From Arthrobacter zhaoxinii (GTDB lineage: Bacteria; Actinomycetota; Actinomycetes; Actinomycetales; Micrococcaceae), in contig NZ_JANFLT010000001.1 in the NCBI RefSeq assembly GCF_024385505.1, positions 124,001 to 188,000 on the forward strand: DNA of 64,000 nt, read 5' to 3'. Under the pieces are notes generated by a model that saw nothing but the letters and a program-made list of their open reading frames with translations, ran no database searches and was not told the DNA's origin. Positions 9,085-18,613 of the stretch are shown here, in pieces (within the stretch, counting starts at the first letter, position 1; each line of letters opens with the position of its first letter). A program made the position numbers and the translations under genes.

Positions 9085-10149
9085 CTAGAGGCTCTCGCCG
9101 GTGCGGCGGAAGCCTTGGGCCTGGGTGGCGTCCCGGATCTCGCCGACAAGCTGTTCGATGATGTCCTCCAGGAACAGCACGCCGCGGGTGGTTCCGTCCG
9201 GCGCCAGTACCCGGGCGAGGTGGGATCCGGTCCGCTGCATAACGGCCAGGGCATCTTCGATTTCGTCATCCAGGCGCAGGTTGGCCAGGGTGCGGACCTT
9301 GTTCTCCGTGATGGGCCGCTCATAGGCCTCCAGCGGGATGGACATAACGTCCTTCAGGTGCATGTAGCCCGTGAGGTTTCCGGCGTCGTCAACAAGGACG
9401 AACCGGGAGAAACCGGTCCGGGCCACCGCCCGCTCGAATTCCGCGGGTGTGGAGTCCGTTCCCAGGCTCACGAGTTCGTCCAGGGGCACCATGACGGTTC
9501 CCGCGGTCTGCCCCGAGAATTCGAGTGCACCGGAGATCAGGCCGGAATCGTCGTCCACGGTCCCGTGCTTCGTGGATTCCTCCACGATGGACTGCATCTC
9601 CTCGAGCGTGAACGCGGAGGCAACCTCGTCCTTGGGGGTAATGCCCATCAGCCGCAGGGCGTGGTTCGCGAGCCAGTTGAGGCTGCCGATCACCGGACGG
9701 ACGAGCTTCGAAATGAAGACCAGTGGCGGGGCCAGCAGCAGTACGGCACGGTCCGCGACGGATACCGAGATATTCTTCGGGACCATTTCGCCGATGGTGA
9801 CGTGCAGGAAGGTGACCAGCAGCAGCGCGATCAGGAACCCGGCGCCGTCCGCTGCTTCGACCGGGAGGCCCACGGCCTTCAGCGGCGTCGACAGCAGGTG
9901 GTGGATGGCAGGTTCGGCCACCGAGAGGATGAGGAGGGAACAGACCGTGATGCCCAGCTGGGCGCAGGCCAGCATCAGGGAGACGTGCTCCATGGCCCAC
10001 AGCGTGGTCTTGGCGCGCTTGGACCCCGCCTCGGCGTAGGGCTCGATCTGGCTGCGGCGCGCAGACATCACGGCGAACTCGCTGCCGACGAAGAAGGCGT
10101 TGCCGAGCAGCAGGACCACCAGCCAGAAGATTCCAGCCACGTCGCTCAT
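9085..10149 (-). CDS. CNNM/CBS-domain transporter-like membrane protein (HlyC/CorC family), short form
   Basis: Membrane protein of 354 residues with an N-terminal CNNM (DUF21) domain of about four transmembrane segments (residues 1-180), followed by a CBS pair (about 200-335). It ends soon after the CBS pair, so the C-terminal CorC_HlyC domain found in its upstream neighbour is absent. Family members are linked to Mg2+/Co2+ extrusion or tolerance; the old 'hemolysin' name is historical. The start overlaps the stop of the upstream paralogue as ATGA, so the two form one operon and may form a heteromer. Confidence 0.87.
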   Translation of the reverse strand: MSDVAGIFWLVVLLLGNAFFVGSEFAVMSARRSQIEPYAEAGSKRAKTTLWAMEHVSLMLACAQLGITVCSLLILSVAEPAIHHLLSTPLKAVGLPVEAADGAGFLIALLLVTFLHVTIGEMVPKNISVSVADRAVLLLAPPLVFISKLVRPVIGSLNWLANHALRLMGITPKDEVASAFTLEEMQSIVEESTKHGTVDDDSGLISGALEFSGQTAGTVMVPLDELVSLGTDSTPAEFERAVARTGFSRFVLVDDAGNLTGYMHLKDVMSIPLEAYERPITENKVRTLANLRLDDEIEDALAVMQRTGSHLARVLAPDGTTRGVLFLEDIIEQLVGEIRDATQAQGFRRTGESL

Positions 10150-11537
10150 CGGATGCCTTCCCTGCGTGCCGGCCGCTCCGCGGACCGTTCGGCGCTGTCC
10201 TCGTCTTCAATGTGTTCCGGCTGCTGCCCGGAGGCGGCACCCGCTTCGGCGGGAATGAAGCTCACGCGGTCAATCCGCCGCCCGTCCATGCGCTCGACCT
10301 CCAGCACGCCGCCGGGAACGGGCACACGGTCACCCGCTTCGGCGATGCGGCCCAGTTCGGCCATGATGTATCCACCCACGGTTTCGTAGCCGGCTTCGTC
10401 GGGCATCCGCAGCAGCGGGACCAGGGCGGACACTTCGTCCGGCCGCATGATGCCCGGGAAGAACCAGGCACCGGAGGCGCTTTGCAGTACTCCGGGCTTG
10501 GCCTTGTCATGCTCGTCGGACACTTCGCCCACGATCTCCTCCACCAGGTCCTCCAGGGTGGCGACTCCGGCGGTGCCGCCGTATTCGTCCAGGACGACGG
10601 CGAGCTGCAGGTTGGCATTGCGCAGCTCGGAGAGCAGCGAGTCCAGGTGGACCGTTTCCGGCACCCGGAGAATTTCGCTCATGATCGCAGCCGCGGGCAG
10701 CGTAGCCCGCCGGCTGCGGGGTACGGCCACGGCCTTCTTGACGTGGACCACGCCGCGGATGTCATCGGGGGAATCCCCGAGCACCGGGAAGCGGGAGTAG
10801 CCGGTGCGCCGGGCGGCCTCAATGACGTCTGCCACGGGCTGCTCTGCATCGATCGTTTCGAGCCGGATGCGCGGAGTCATCACGTCGGCGGCGGTCCGGC
10901 CCGCAAAGGAGAAGGTCCGGGACAGGAAGTCGGCGGTGCCCTTGTCCAGGGTGCCCATCTCCGCGGACCGGCGTGCCATGGAGGACAGCTCCGACGGGGT
11001 GCGCGCTCCGCTGACCTCTTCTTTAGCTTCCAGGCCGAAGAGGTGCAGGATCTTGTTGGCGAAACCGTTCAGCAGGAGCACGGCGGGCTTGAAGACCACG
11101 GTGAACGCCAGCTGCGGCCGGGCCAGTGCCTTGCCGATGCGGAACGGCATGGCGATGGACATGTTCTTGGGGATCAGTTCACCCAGCAGCATGGACAGGA
11201 AAGTCGCCAGGATCATCGCCACGGTCACGGAGACGGACGTGACGGCCACGGGCGGCAGCCCGAGGGCCGCGAGCGGGCCCTCCAGCAGCCGGCCGACGGA
11301 GGGCTCCATCACAAAGCCCGTCAGCAGGGTGGTCATGGTGATGCCCAGCTGGCAGCTCGAGAGCTGGGTGGAGAGGGTAGTCAGGCAGCGCAGCAGCGGT
11401 TCAGCCGCTTTGTCGCCGTTCTCCACGGCCCGCCGGACGGACGGCTGGTCCAGTGCCACCAAGGCGAATTCCACGGCTACGAAGAATCCGGTACCGAGGA
11501 TCAGCAGCAGGCCAAAGAGCAGGTAGAGCCACTCCAT
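10146..11537 (-). CDS. CNNM/CBS-domain transporter-like membrane protein (HlyC/CorC family), long form
   Basis: Membrane protein of 463 residues with a CNNM (DUF21) domain (about 1-190), two CBS domains (about 210-330, including VVLDEYGGTAGVATLEDLVEEIVGE-type sequence near 315-340) and a C-terminal CorC_HlyC domain (about 350-430). Proposed role: divalent cation (Mg2+/Co2+) efflux or sensing at the membrane. It is the first gene of a two-gene operon with its shorter paralogue (ATGA overlap at 10146-10149). Tandem long and short CNNM paralogues are common in actinobacteria. Confidence 0.88.
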   Translation of the reverse strand: MEWLYLLFGLLLILGTGFFVAVEFALVALDQPSVRRAVENGDKAAEPLLRCLTTLSTQLSSCQLGITMTTLLTGFVMEPSVGRLLEGPLAALGLPPVAVTSVSVTVAMILATFLSMLLGELIPKNMSIAMPFRIGKALARPQLAFTVVFKPAVLLLNGFANKILHLFGLEAKEEVSGARTPSELSSMARRSAEMGTLDKGTADFLSRTFSFAGRTAADVMTPRIRLETIDAEQPVADVIEAARRTGYSRFPVLGDSPDDIRGVVHVKKAVAVPRSRRATLPAAAIMSEILRVPETVHLDSLLSELRNANLQLAVVLDEYGGTAGVATLEDLVEEIVGEVSDEHDKAKPGVLQSASGAWFFPGIMRPDEVSALVPLLRMPDEAGYETVGGYIMAELGRIAEAGDRVPVPGGVLEVERMDGRRIDRVSFIPAEAGAASGQQPEHIEDEDSAERSAERPARREGIR

Positions 11538-12025
11538 CTCAGCACTCCCCCGTCATCGGGGCGGGCTGCCGCTGCTTTGGACCAAGGGAAGGAAACCCTG
11601 CACGAAACCGTTCAGACGGAGGGTGGTCGGCCGGAGCCGGACTGGAAGGCTCCAATGAAGCGGCAGGCTGACGCGGGGCCGTGGGGATGCGGGCGTTGCC
11701 GGCTCGGGGCGCAGGGGCTGCGGCAACCGCAGTCCGTGACGCAGGCCGGCGCCTAGAGAAACTGTCCATAGAAAACTCAGTTTACAGGTTTGCTCCCGCC
11801 CCGCCACAGCAGCATTTTCCGCCGGTCAGCCGCGCGCACCGCCGGGCAAAGCCTGCCCGGCGCTTCACACAGGGGTGCGGGATTGGCCACATCTTCGCCT
11901 ATGTCACTAGACTGGCATGAAGTCTCGGTCACTGCGCACCGGGCCGCACCAGTACTTGAGGCGGAAGCGCTCAGAACATGGTGCCATCACGGCGAACGGC
12001 AACTCATGGAAGAGGCGTATATCTA
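11538..12025. other. Intergenic region between the CNNM operon and kgd (488 bases)
   Basis: Divergent promoter region with no convincing gene: the open frames here are short and Arg/Pro/Ala-rich. It contains a 7-base-pair hairpin GCCGGGC/GCCCGGC at 11841-11861 and an AT-richer patch near 11764-11790, upstream of the minus-strand operon. A possible kgd promoter is TTGGCC (11883-11888) and TAGACT (11908-11913), with a long 19-base spacer. No riboswitch was recognised. Confidence 0.5.
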
Positions 12026-15000
12026 GTGCCAGACCAATCCAACCACCGCCTGCCGGAGGAATTCGGCGGCAACGAGTGGCTTGTCGATGAACTGTACGAA
12101 CAGTATTTGTCGAATAAGGACTCCGTTGACAAGAAGTGGTGGAGCATCTTCGAATCCTTCAAGGCAGAAGACTCCCAGTCCGGCAACGGATCCAACGGCA
12201 AAGCCGCCGCTCCCGAGGACACCCGGCCGGCCACGCGCAAGCTGCCGGTGGTGAAGGCCGAGACAACCGCTCCCAACGCGCCCAAGGCATCAGGCGAGTC
12301 CCCCGCTGCAACGCAGCAGTCGGGCAAGCCGCCGGTAGCCAAGGAACCGGCCAAGGCCGAGTCCGCTCCGGCTGCGAAGACCGAGCCCAAGGCAGCGCCC
12401 ATTCCTGCGCAGCTGCCCAAGACCCAGCCCAGCGCGGCGGCTGCGGAAGAGGACAAGGTCACCGTACTCCGCGGTCCGGCCAAGGCGATTGCCACCAACA
12501 TGGACCTCAGCCTGAGCGTTCCCACGGCAACCACCGTGCGTGCGGTTCCCGCCAAGCTGTTGATCGACAACCGCATTGTCATCAACAGCCACCTGGAGCG
12601 TGCTCGGGGCGGAAAGATTTCCTTCACCCACCTGCTGGGTTACGCCATCATCCGCGCTGCCGCACAGTTCCCCTCCATGAACGTGTTCTACGACGAGGTG
12701 GACGGCAAGCCCGTGGCTGTCCAGCCCGCACACGTGAACTTCGGCCTCGCCATTGACATGCCGAAGCCGGACGGCACCCGTCTGCTCGTGGTGCCGAACA
12801 TCAAGAAGGCCGAAACGCTGAACTTCTCGGAGTTCTGGCACGCCTACGAAGACCTGGTCAAGCGTGCCCGCAGCGGCAAGCTCGGGGCCGACGACTACCG
12901 CGGCACCACCATCTCCCTGACCAACCCCGGCGGCATCGGCACCGTGCACTCGGTGCCCCGCCTCTCCAAGGGCCAGGCCGCGATCATCGGTGCAGGTGCC
13001 CTTGAGTACCCGGCCGAGTTCCAGGGCGCCAACGAGAAGATCCTGGCCCGCAACGCCATCAGCAAGATCATCACGCTGACCTCCACCTATGACCACCGTG
13101 TCATCCAGGGTGCCGGCAGCGGCGAGTTCCTGCGCATCATCCACCAGCTGCTGCTGGGTGAGCAGAACTTCTACGACGAGATCTTCGAATCCCTGCGGAT
13201 CCCGTACGAGCCGGTCCGCTGGAGCCCCGACATCCAGGTCAACCCGGATGAGCAGATCAACAAGGTTGCCCGCATCCAGCAGCTGATCCACGCCTACCGT
13301 GTCCGCGGCCACCTGATGGCGGACACGAACCCGCTGGAGTACGTGCAGCGCCGGCATGCAGACCTGGACATCCTGAACCACGGCCTGACGCTGTGGGACC
13401 TGGACCGCGAGTGGCCCACGGGCGGCTTCGGCGGCAAGCCGATGCTCAAACTCCGCAAGATCCTCGGGGTGCTGCGGGACGCGTACTGCCGCACCTCGGG
13501 CATCGAGTACATGCACATCCAGGATCCGGAAGAACGCCTCTGGTTCCAGGACCGCCTGGAGACCAAGTACACGAAGCCCACCCGCGAAGAGCAGCTGCGC
13601 ATCCTCAGCAAGCTCAACGCTGCCGAGGCTTTCGAGACGTTCCTGCAGACGAAGTTCGTCGGGCAGAAGCGCTTCTCCCTCGAAGGCGGCGAATCCCTGA
13701 TTCCGCTGCTGGACGCCGTCATTTCCGGTGCAGCCGACGACGGCCTCGAGGAAGTCGGCATCGGCATGGCCCACCGCGGCCGCCTCAACGTCCTGACTAA
13801 CATCGCCGGCAAGACCTACGCACAGGTCTTCCGTGAATTCGAAGGCACCCAGGATCCGCGCAGCGTGCAGGGCTCCGGTGACGTGAAGTACCACCTCGGC
13901 ACCGAGGGAACCTTCACTTCGGACAACGGGAAGCAGACCAAGGTCTACCTTGCGGCCAACCCGTCCCACCTCGAAGCCGGAGACTCCGTGCTGGAAGGCA
14001 TTGTCCGGGCCAAGCAGGACCGCCTGGACAAGGGCGACGAGTTCCCGGTACTCCCGATCCTCGTGCACGGCGACGCCGCATTCGCAGGCCAGGGTGTGGT
14101 GGCGGAAACGCTCAACCTCTCCCAGCTGCGCGGCTACCGCACCGGCGGCACCATCCACGTGGTCGTCAACAACCAGGTCGGCTTCACCACCTCCCCGACC
14201 TCCTCGCGGTCCTCGGTCTACTCCACCGACGTCGCGAAGATGGTCCAGGCGCCGATCTTCCATGTCAACGGAGACGATCCCGAAGCGGTTGTACGGGTAG
14301 GCCAGATGGCCTACGAATACCGCCAGCGCTTCCACAAGGACGTTGTCATCGACATGGTCTGCTACCGCCGCCGCGGCCACAACGAGGGCGACGACCCGTC
14401 GATGACCCAGCCGATGATGTACAGCCTGATCGAAGCCAAGCGCTCCGTCCGCAAGCTGTACACCGAGTCCCTGATCGGACGCGGCGACATCAGCCAGGAC
14501 GAGGCAGAGCAGGCACTGCGCGACTACCAGGGCCGCCTCGAGCGCGTCTTCGCCGAGACCCACGCTGCCCAGACCTCGCCCATCCCGGTGATCACCAAGG
14601 ATTCCGAAGCGGTTTCCGATCTTGAGCGCCCTGCTGCACAGCAGGAAGGCACCACGATCATCAAGCCGGCAAGCACCGCGGTGTCCCCCGAGGTCCTGGC
14701 ACACATCGGCAAGGCCCACGTGGCCGTGCCGGAAGGCTTCACGGTCCACCCGAAGCTGAAGTCCCTGCTGGAAAAGCGCGAGCAGATGTCCCGCGAGGGC
14801 AACATCGACTGGGGCTTTGCCGAAATTGCCGCGTTCGGCTCCCTGCTGATGGAAGGCGTTCCCGTACGGCTCGCAGGGCAGGACTCCCGCCGCGGAACGT
14901 TCACCCAGCGCCATGCCGTCTTCCACGACCGTGCCACCGGGGACGAGTGGGTGCCGCTGGCGGAACTGGACCCGAACCAGGCGAAGCTGTGGATCTATGA

Positions 15001-15826
15001 TTCCCTGCTCTCCGAATTCGCGGCCATGGGCTTCGAGTACGGCTACTCAGTGGAACGCCCGGACGCCCTGGTGCTCTGGGAGGCCCAGTTCGGTGACTTC
15101 GTCAACGGTGCACAGACCATCATTGACGAGTTCATCTCTTCAGCCGAGCAGAAGTGGGGCCAGCGTTCCTCGCTGGTGCTGATGCTCCCCCACGGCTACG
15201 AGGGCCAGGGGCCGGACCACTCGTCCGCCCGGATCGAGCGCTTCCTGCAGATGTGTGCCGAGGACAACATGATTGTTGCCAACCCGACCACGGGCGCCTC
15301 GCACTTCCACCTGCTGCGCCGGCAGGCCTACAGTCGTCCGCGCAAGCCGCTGGTGGTCTTCACCCCCAAGCAGCTGCTGCGCCTGAAGGCAGCGGCAACC
15401 TCGGTGGAGGAGTTCACGCACGGCGAGTTCCAGCCAGTCATCGGTGAGCACGCTGAACTGGACGCGAACGCCGTCGACCGCGTGCTGCTCGTCTCCGGCC
15501 GGCTCTACTACGATCTGCTGGCCAACCGCCAGAAGACCGGCGACGAGAAGACGGCCATCGTCCGCGTGGAGCAGCTTTACCCGCTCCCCGTGGAGGAAAT
15601 CCAGGCCGCCGTGGCGAAGTACCCCAATGCGGATGTCGTCTGGGCACAGGACGAACCGGCCAACCAGGGGCCGTGGCCCTTCATTGGCCTCAACCTGCCC
15701 CAGCACCTCGACGGCCGCCTGCGCCTGGTCTCACGGCCGGCGTCGGCATCCACCGCTACGGGCTCGGCCAAGCGCCACGCAGTGGAGCAGGACATCCTCG
15801 TGAAGAAAGCCTTCGAACGTCAGTAG
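12026..15826 (+). CDS. kgd: Multifunctional 2-oxoglutarate dehydrogenase E1/E2 (Kgd)
   Basis: Actinobacterial fusion of the E1o and E2o activities of 2-oxoglutarate dehydrogenase, 1266 residues, a TCA-cycle enzyme making succinyl-CoA from 2-oxoglutarate with ThDP. In order: a short SucA-like N-terminal helix (LVDELYEQYLSNK), a Pro/Ala/Lys-rich linker (about 45-145), an E2 catalytic domain with the acyltransferase motif DHR (near 356), and the ThDP-dependent E1 domain with MAHRGRLN (H near 583), GDAAFAGQG and CYRRRGHNEGDDP. As in this family, no lipoyl domain is present. The GTG at 12026 is chosen because GGAAGAGG lies upstream and the protein then begins like known homologues (MPDQSNHRLPEEFGG). 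A strong terminator follows. Confidence 0.95.
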   Translation: MPDQSNHRLPEEFGGNEWLVDELYEQYLSNKDSVDKKWWSIFESFKAEDSQSGNGSNGKAAAPEDTRPATRKLPVVKAETTAPNAPKASGESPAATQQSGKPPVAKEPAKAESAPAAKTEPKAAPIPAQLPKTQPSAAAAEEDKVTVLRGPAKAIATNMDLSLSVPTATTVRAVPAKLLIDNRIVINSHLERARGGKISFTHLLGYAIIRAAAQFPSMNVFYDEVDGKPVAVQPAHVNFGLAIDMPKPDGTRLLVVPNIKKAETLNFSEFWHAYEDLVKRARSGKLGADDYRGTTISLTNPGGIGTVHSVPRLSKGQAAIIGAGALEYPAEFQGANEKILARNAISKIITLTSTYDHRVIQGAGSGEFLRIIHQLLLGEQNFYDEIFESLRIPYEPVRWSPDIQVNPDEQINKVARIQQLIHAYRVRGHLMADTNPLEYVQRRHADLDILNHGLTLWDLDREWPTGGFGGKPMLKLRKILGVLRDAYCRTSGIEYMHIQDPEERLWFQDRLETKYTKPTREEQLRILSKLNAAEAFETFLQTKFVGQKRFSLEGGESLIPLLDAVISGAADDGLEEVGIGMAHRGRLNVLTNIAGKTYAQVFREFEGTQDPRSVQGSGDVKYHLGTEGTFTSDNGKQTKVYLAANPSHLEAGDSVLEGIVRAKQDRLDKGDEFPVLPILVHGDAAFAGQGVVAETLNLSQLRGYRTGGTIHVVVNNQVGFTTSPTSSRSSVYSTDVAKMVQAPIFHVNGDDPEAVVRVGQMAYEYRQRFHKDVVIDMVCYRRRGHNEGDDPSMTQPMMYSLIEAKRSVRKLYTESLIGRGDISQDEAEQALRDYQGRLERVFAETHAAQTSPIPVITKDSEAVSDLERPAAQQEGTTIIKPASTAVSPEVLAHIGKAHVAVPEGFTVHPKLKSLLEKREQMSREGNIDWGFAEIAAFGSLLMEGVPVRLAGQDSRRGTFTQRHAVFHDRATGDEWVPLAELDPNQAKLWIYDSLLSEFAAMGFEYGYSVERPDALVLWEAQFGDFVNGAQTIIDEFISSAEQKWGQRSSLVLMLPHGYEGQGPDHSSARIERFLQMCAEDNMIVANPTTGASHFHLLRRQAYSRPRKPLVVFTPKQLLRLKAAATSVEEFTHGEFQPVIGEHAELDANAVDRVLLVSGRLYYDLLANRQKTGDEKTAIVRVEQLYPLPVEEIQAAVAKYPNADVVWAQDEPANQGPWPFIGLNLPQHLDGRLRLVSRPASASTATGSAKRHAVEQDILVKKAFERQ

Positions 15827-15836
15827 GCTAGGTTTG

Positions 15837-15871
15837 GGGTGGGGCGCTTCGGCGTCCCACCCTGTTTTTTT
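15837..15871 (+). terminator. Rho-independent terminator of kgd
   Basis: An 11-base-pair stem (15837-15847 with 15852-15862, one G-T pair) closes a TTCG tetraloop and is followed by TGTTTTTTT. This is a canonical strong intrinsic terminator between kgd and the next gene, which therefore needs its own promoter or read-through. Confidence 0.93.
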
Positions 15872-15889
15872 GATTTGAGAAGGTGACTA

Positions 15890-16489
15890 GTGGAACAACG
15901 CAGAATTCGGCTTGCTGCTGTAGGTGATGAGCTGCTGGCCGGACACGGGGATCCGCGCGCACTCGGCTGGCTCGGACGTGTCCTGGCGCGGACATCGCCC
16001 GAGAACGTCAACCTCCAGGCCTACAGCTTGGCAGCACCCAACGAGGGCACCGAGGCGCTGGCCAACCGCTGGCTCTCCGAGGCAGGACGACGGTTCGAAC
16101 ACGGCTGCGAGAACCGTCTGGTCATCGGCCTGTCGGACCGGGACCTTGACCTTGACCTGAGCACGGCGCGAAGCCGCCTGAACCTGGCAAACATCCTGGA
16201 CGGTGCCGCGCAGATGAGCATCAAGGTCTTCGTGGTGGGCCCGCCCCCGGGGCTTGACCCCGAACGGAACCGTAAGCTTGCGGATCTCTCCGCAGCGTTC
16301 GGCGACGTGACCACGCGGCGGAAGCATGTGTACGTTGACACCCTCAACCCGCTGCTGAACCACGAACAGTGGCGCACCGACCTGGCCTCCAACGGCGGAA
16401 CCCCCGGCCAGGCCGGCTACGGCCTGATGGCCTGGCTCGTGCTCCACCGCGGCTGGTACCAGTGGCTGGACCTGCCCGACATGAACTAA
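15890..16489 (+). CDS. SGNH/GDSL-fold protein lacking the catalytic residues
   Basis: Protein of 199 residues that follows the SGNH hydrolase plan: a first strand leading to AVGDELLAG (residues 10-18), a GLSDRDLD block in the place of block III, and a C-terminal NGGTPGQAGY (168-177) in the place of DxxHPxxxGY. The nucleophile serine of GDSL is Glu14, and the C-terminal Asp and His are Asn168 and Thr171, so no hydrolase triad remains. It may bind rather than cleave a ligand, or use another chemistry; function unknown. GTG start with GAGAAGG upstream; monocistronic between two terminators. Confidence 0.8.
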   Translation: MEQRRIRLAAVGDELLAGHGDPRALGWLGRVLARTSPENVNLQAYSLAAPNEGTEALANRWLSEAGRRFEHGCENRLVIGLSDRDLDLDLSTARSRLNLANILDGAAQMSIKVFVVGPPPGLDPERNRKLADLSAAFGDVTTRRKHVYVDTLNPLLNHEQWRTDLASNGGTPGQAGYGLMAWLVLHRGWYQWLDLPDMN

Positions 16490-16515
16490 AACCCGGCGTC
16501 ATAAAAGGACCCTGC

Positions 16516-16552
16516 AAAAAACCCTCCCGGCAACAGCCGGGAGGGTTTTTTT
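16516..16552 (+). terminator. Rho-independent terminator after the SGNH-like gene
   Basis: Perfect 11-base-pair stem ACCCTCCCGGC/GCCGGGAGGGT (16521-16531 with 16536-16546) around AACA. It is extended by an A-run on the left and followed by seven T, so it could work on both strands. Confidence 0.93.
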
Positions 16553-16660
16553 GCTTATACCGGCGCGGATTAGCCGCGCCGGACGCCCGAGGCGGCATAA
16601 CGATCAGTTAACAACGTGTAACTTGTCTCACAGTGGAAACAATATGTGGTTAGTGTTGCT

Positions 16661-16670
16661 CCACATGTGG
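16661..16670. promoter_or_regulatory. Palindrome in the leader of the peptide transporter operon
   Basis: CCACATGTGG is a perfect 10-base palindrome, 72 bases upstream of the substrate-binding protein start, in an AT-richer promoter region (16600-16660). It could be a regulator half-site pair or chance; no regulator gene lies next to it. Confidence 0.3.
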
Positions 16671-16741
16671 CGGTCATCACGGCCGCTTTGGGGGGCCATC
16701 ATTGGTGGTTCCTGACTCCTCATCACCAGTTAGGACTACAG

Positions 16742-18502
16742 ATGCGTACTAAGCGCACGGCAGCTCTTGCCGCACTCTCCGTGGGGGCCCTGTTCCTGGG
16801 TGCCTGCGGCTCCGCCGGGGGCACCCCCGAGACCGAAGAAAGCTCGGAGGCAACAACCGAGAACATCGCGTCCACCATCAACATCGCCATCAGCCAGGCA
16901 CCCGACGCCTACAACTCCAGCACTGCCAACACCAACAGCTCGTACAACAGCTACGTTGACAACCTGGTGCACAGCAACTTTGTCGAGTACAGCCCCAACG
17001 GTGTGATCCATGACGAAGAGTTCGGCACCTTCGAAAAGACCAGCGACGATCCGCTGACCGTGCACTACGAGATCAATGAAGACGCCAAGTGGTCCGACGG
17101 CACCCCCATTGACTTCGACGACGTCCTGCTGAACTGGGCGGCATTCTCCGGCCAGGTCACGGGCGCCGACGGCGAGAACATCTTCCAGCCGTCCTCCACC
17201 AACGGTTTCTCGCAGACCAAGATGATCGAGGGCGAAGCCGGCGACAAAGAGTTCGACATTGTCTTCGATACCCCGTACGCGGACTGGGAAGCCATGATGA
17301 TCGGTCCGATCATGCCGGCGCACGTCGCGGCAGAGCAGGGCAAGATGAGCACCGACAACGACGGTGAAGCCCTCATCAAGGCCATCCAGGAGAACGACAC
17401 CGCCGCGCTGACTCCGATGGCAGAGTTCTGGAACACCGGCTGGAACTACGAAGCCGATCTCACCGCGCTCCCTGATGCCGCACTGATCCCGTCCTCCGGT
17501 CCGTATGTGCTGGACAACGCCACGGACGGCACCCTGACCCTCAAGCGCAACGAGAACTACTGGGGCGAAGCGCGCAAGGGCCAGACGGAAACCATTGTCT
17601 TCAAGGCCATCGCAGACACCGAAGCCGTTCAGGCGCTGGAAAACGGCGAGGTCGATGTCATCGAGCCGTCCGGCCCAACCGTTGACACGAAGACCAGCAT
17701 CCAGAACATCGGCGAGACCGTCGAAATGCTCACCGGCCCCGAACTGACCTTCAGCCACATTGACCTGGACCAGTCGGAAAACGGCGTCTTCAAGGACCTG
17801 GCCGTTCGCCAGGCCTTCGCCAAGTGTGTTCCCCGCGAGGACATTGTCGAGAAATTCGCCAAGCCCATCGATGAGAACGCCACGGTGGACAACCTGCGCG
17901 AATACCAGCCGGGCCAGGAGGACTACGAAGAGGTCCTCGAAGGTGCTCCGTCCGCCAGCGAGTATGACGAAGTGGACATCGAGGGCGCCAAGAAGCTGCT
18001 CGCCGATGCAGGCAAGACCGAACCTGTGAAGGTCCGCCTCATGTTCTCCGCCACGAGCCAGCTCCGCGCCGACATCGTCACCCTGATCCAGACCTCCTGC
18101 AAGGAGGCCGGCTTCGAGATCGTTCCGACCCCGGACGCCGACTGGAGCGCCAAGCTCGCTGAGCCCGGAGCCTGGGACGCCGTCCTGTTCGCCTGGGCCG
18201 GTTCCGGCCTGGCCGCCAGCGCACAGTCCATCTACGTCTCCGACGGAGAGCAGAACTACGGCAAGTTCGCCAACGCCGAACTGGACGAGCTCTGGACCCA
18301 GATCGCCAGCTCCACTGACGAAGAAGAGGTCAAGGAACTGAAGACCAAGGCGGAGGAAATCCTCGCCGCCGAGGTCTACAACGTGGTCCTTTACGCCAAC
18401 TCCGCCGTGGTTGCCCACTCCTCCAAGCTGGAGAATGTGGAACTGAACCCGAGCCAGAACGGCATCACCTGGAATGCCTACAAGTGGACAAAGCAGGTCT
18501 AG
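16742..18502 (+). CDS. Peptide/nickel-type ABC transporter substrate-binding lipoprotein
   Basis: Family 5 extracellular solute-binding protein (DppA/OppA type), 586 residues. A lipoprotein signal peptide ends in LGAC (C22). The family signature region near WSDGTPIDFDDVLLNW and the large two-lobed fold length match peptide-binding members. ATG at 16742 with TTAGGA upstream; an upstream in-frame start lacks a signal peptide. It heads an operon with two permeases and a double ATPase. Substrate (di-/oligopeptide or other) is not determined. The hairpin after its stop would favour excess binding protein. Confidence 0.9.
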   Translation: MRTKRTAALAALSVGALFLGACGSAGGTPETEESSEATTENIASTINIAISQAPDAYNSSTANTNSSYNSYVDNLVHSNFVEYSPNGVIHDEEFGTFEKTSDDPLTVHYEINEDAKWSDGTPIDFDDVLLNWAAFSGQVTGADGENIFQPSSTNGFSQTKMIEGEAGDKEFDIVFDTPYADWEAMMIGPIMPAHVAAEQGKMSTDNDGEALIKAIQENDTAALTPMAEFWNTGWNYEADLTALPDAALIPSSGPYVLDNATDGTLTLKRNENYWGEARKGQTETIVFKAIADTEAVQALENGEVDVIEPSGPTVDTKTSIQNIGETVEMLTGPELTFSHIDLDQSENGVFKDLAVRQAFAKCVPREDIVEKFAKPIDENATVDNLREYQPGQEDYEEVLEGAPSASEYDEVDIEGAKKLLADAGKTEPVKVRLMFSATSQLRADIVTLIQTSCKEAGFEIVPTPDADWSAKLAEPGAWDAVLFAWAGSGLAASAQSIYVSDGEQNYGKFANAELDELWTQIASSTDEEEVKELKTKAEEILAAEVYNVVLYANSAVVAHSSKLENVELNPSQNGITWNAYKWTKQV

Positions 18503-18532
18503 CCGCAGCACCACGCTAGCCGCAGCATAAGC

Positions 18533-18565
18533 GGGGATGGGCAGACACCAAGTCTGCCCATCCCC
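18533..18565 (+). terminator. Intercistronic hairpin between binding protein and permease
   Basis: Perfect 14-base-pair stem (GGGGATGGGCAGAC, 18533-18546, with 18552-18565) and a 5-base loop, without a T-run. In binding-protein operons such hairpins partly terminate transcription or protect the upstream mRNA, giving more binding protein than permease; that role is inferred. Confidence 0.75.
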
Positions 18566-18613
18566 CTGCTTGTGTCCGCGGCGTTCTTCAGTCCCACCCC
18601 AAGGAGCCCCACG

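Noticed and set aside
11539-12025. Short open frames in the gap before kgd (for example 11681-11920 and 11790-12026)
   Set aside because: No ribosome sites, Arg/Pro/Ala-biased composition, and they end in the kgd leader. Treated as intergenic.
12290-14926. Long minus-strand open frame (878 codons) opposite kgd
   Set aside because: Same reason: low-complexity composition, no ribosome site, and fully covered by kgd.
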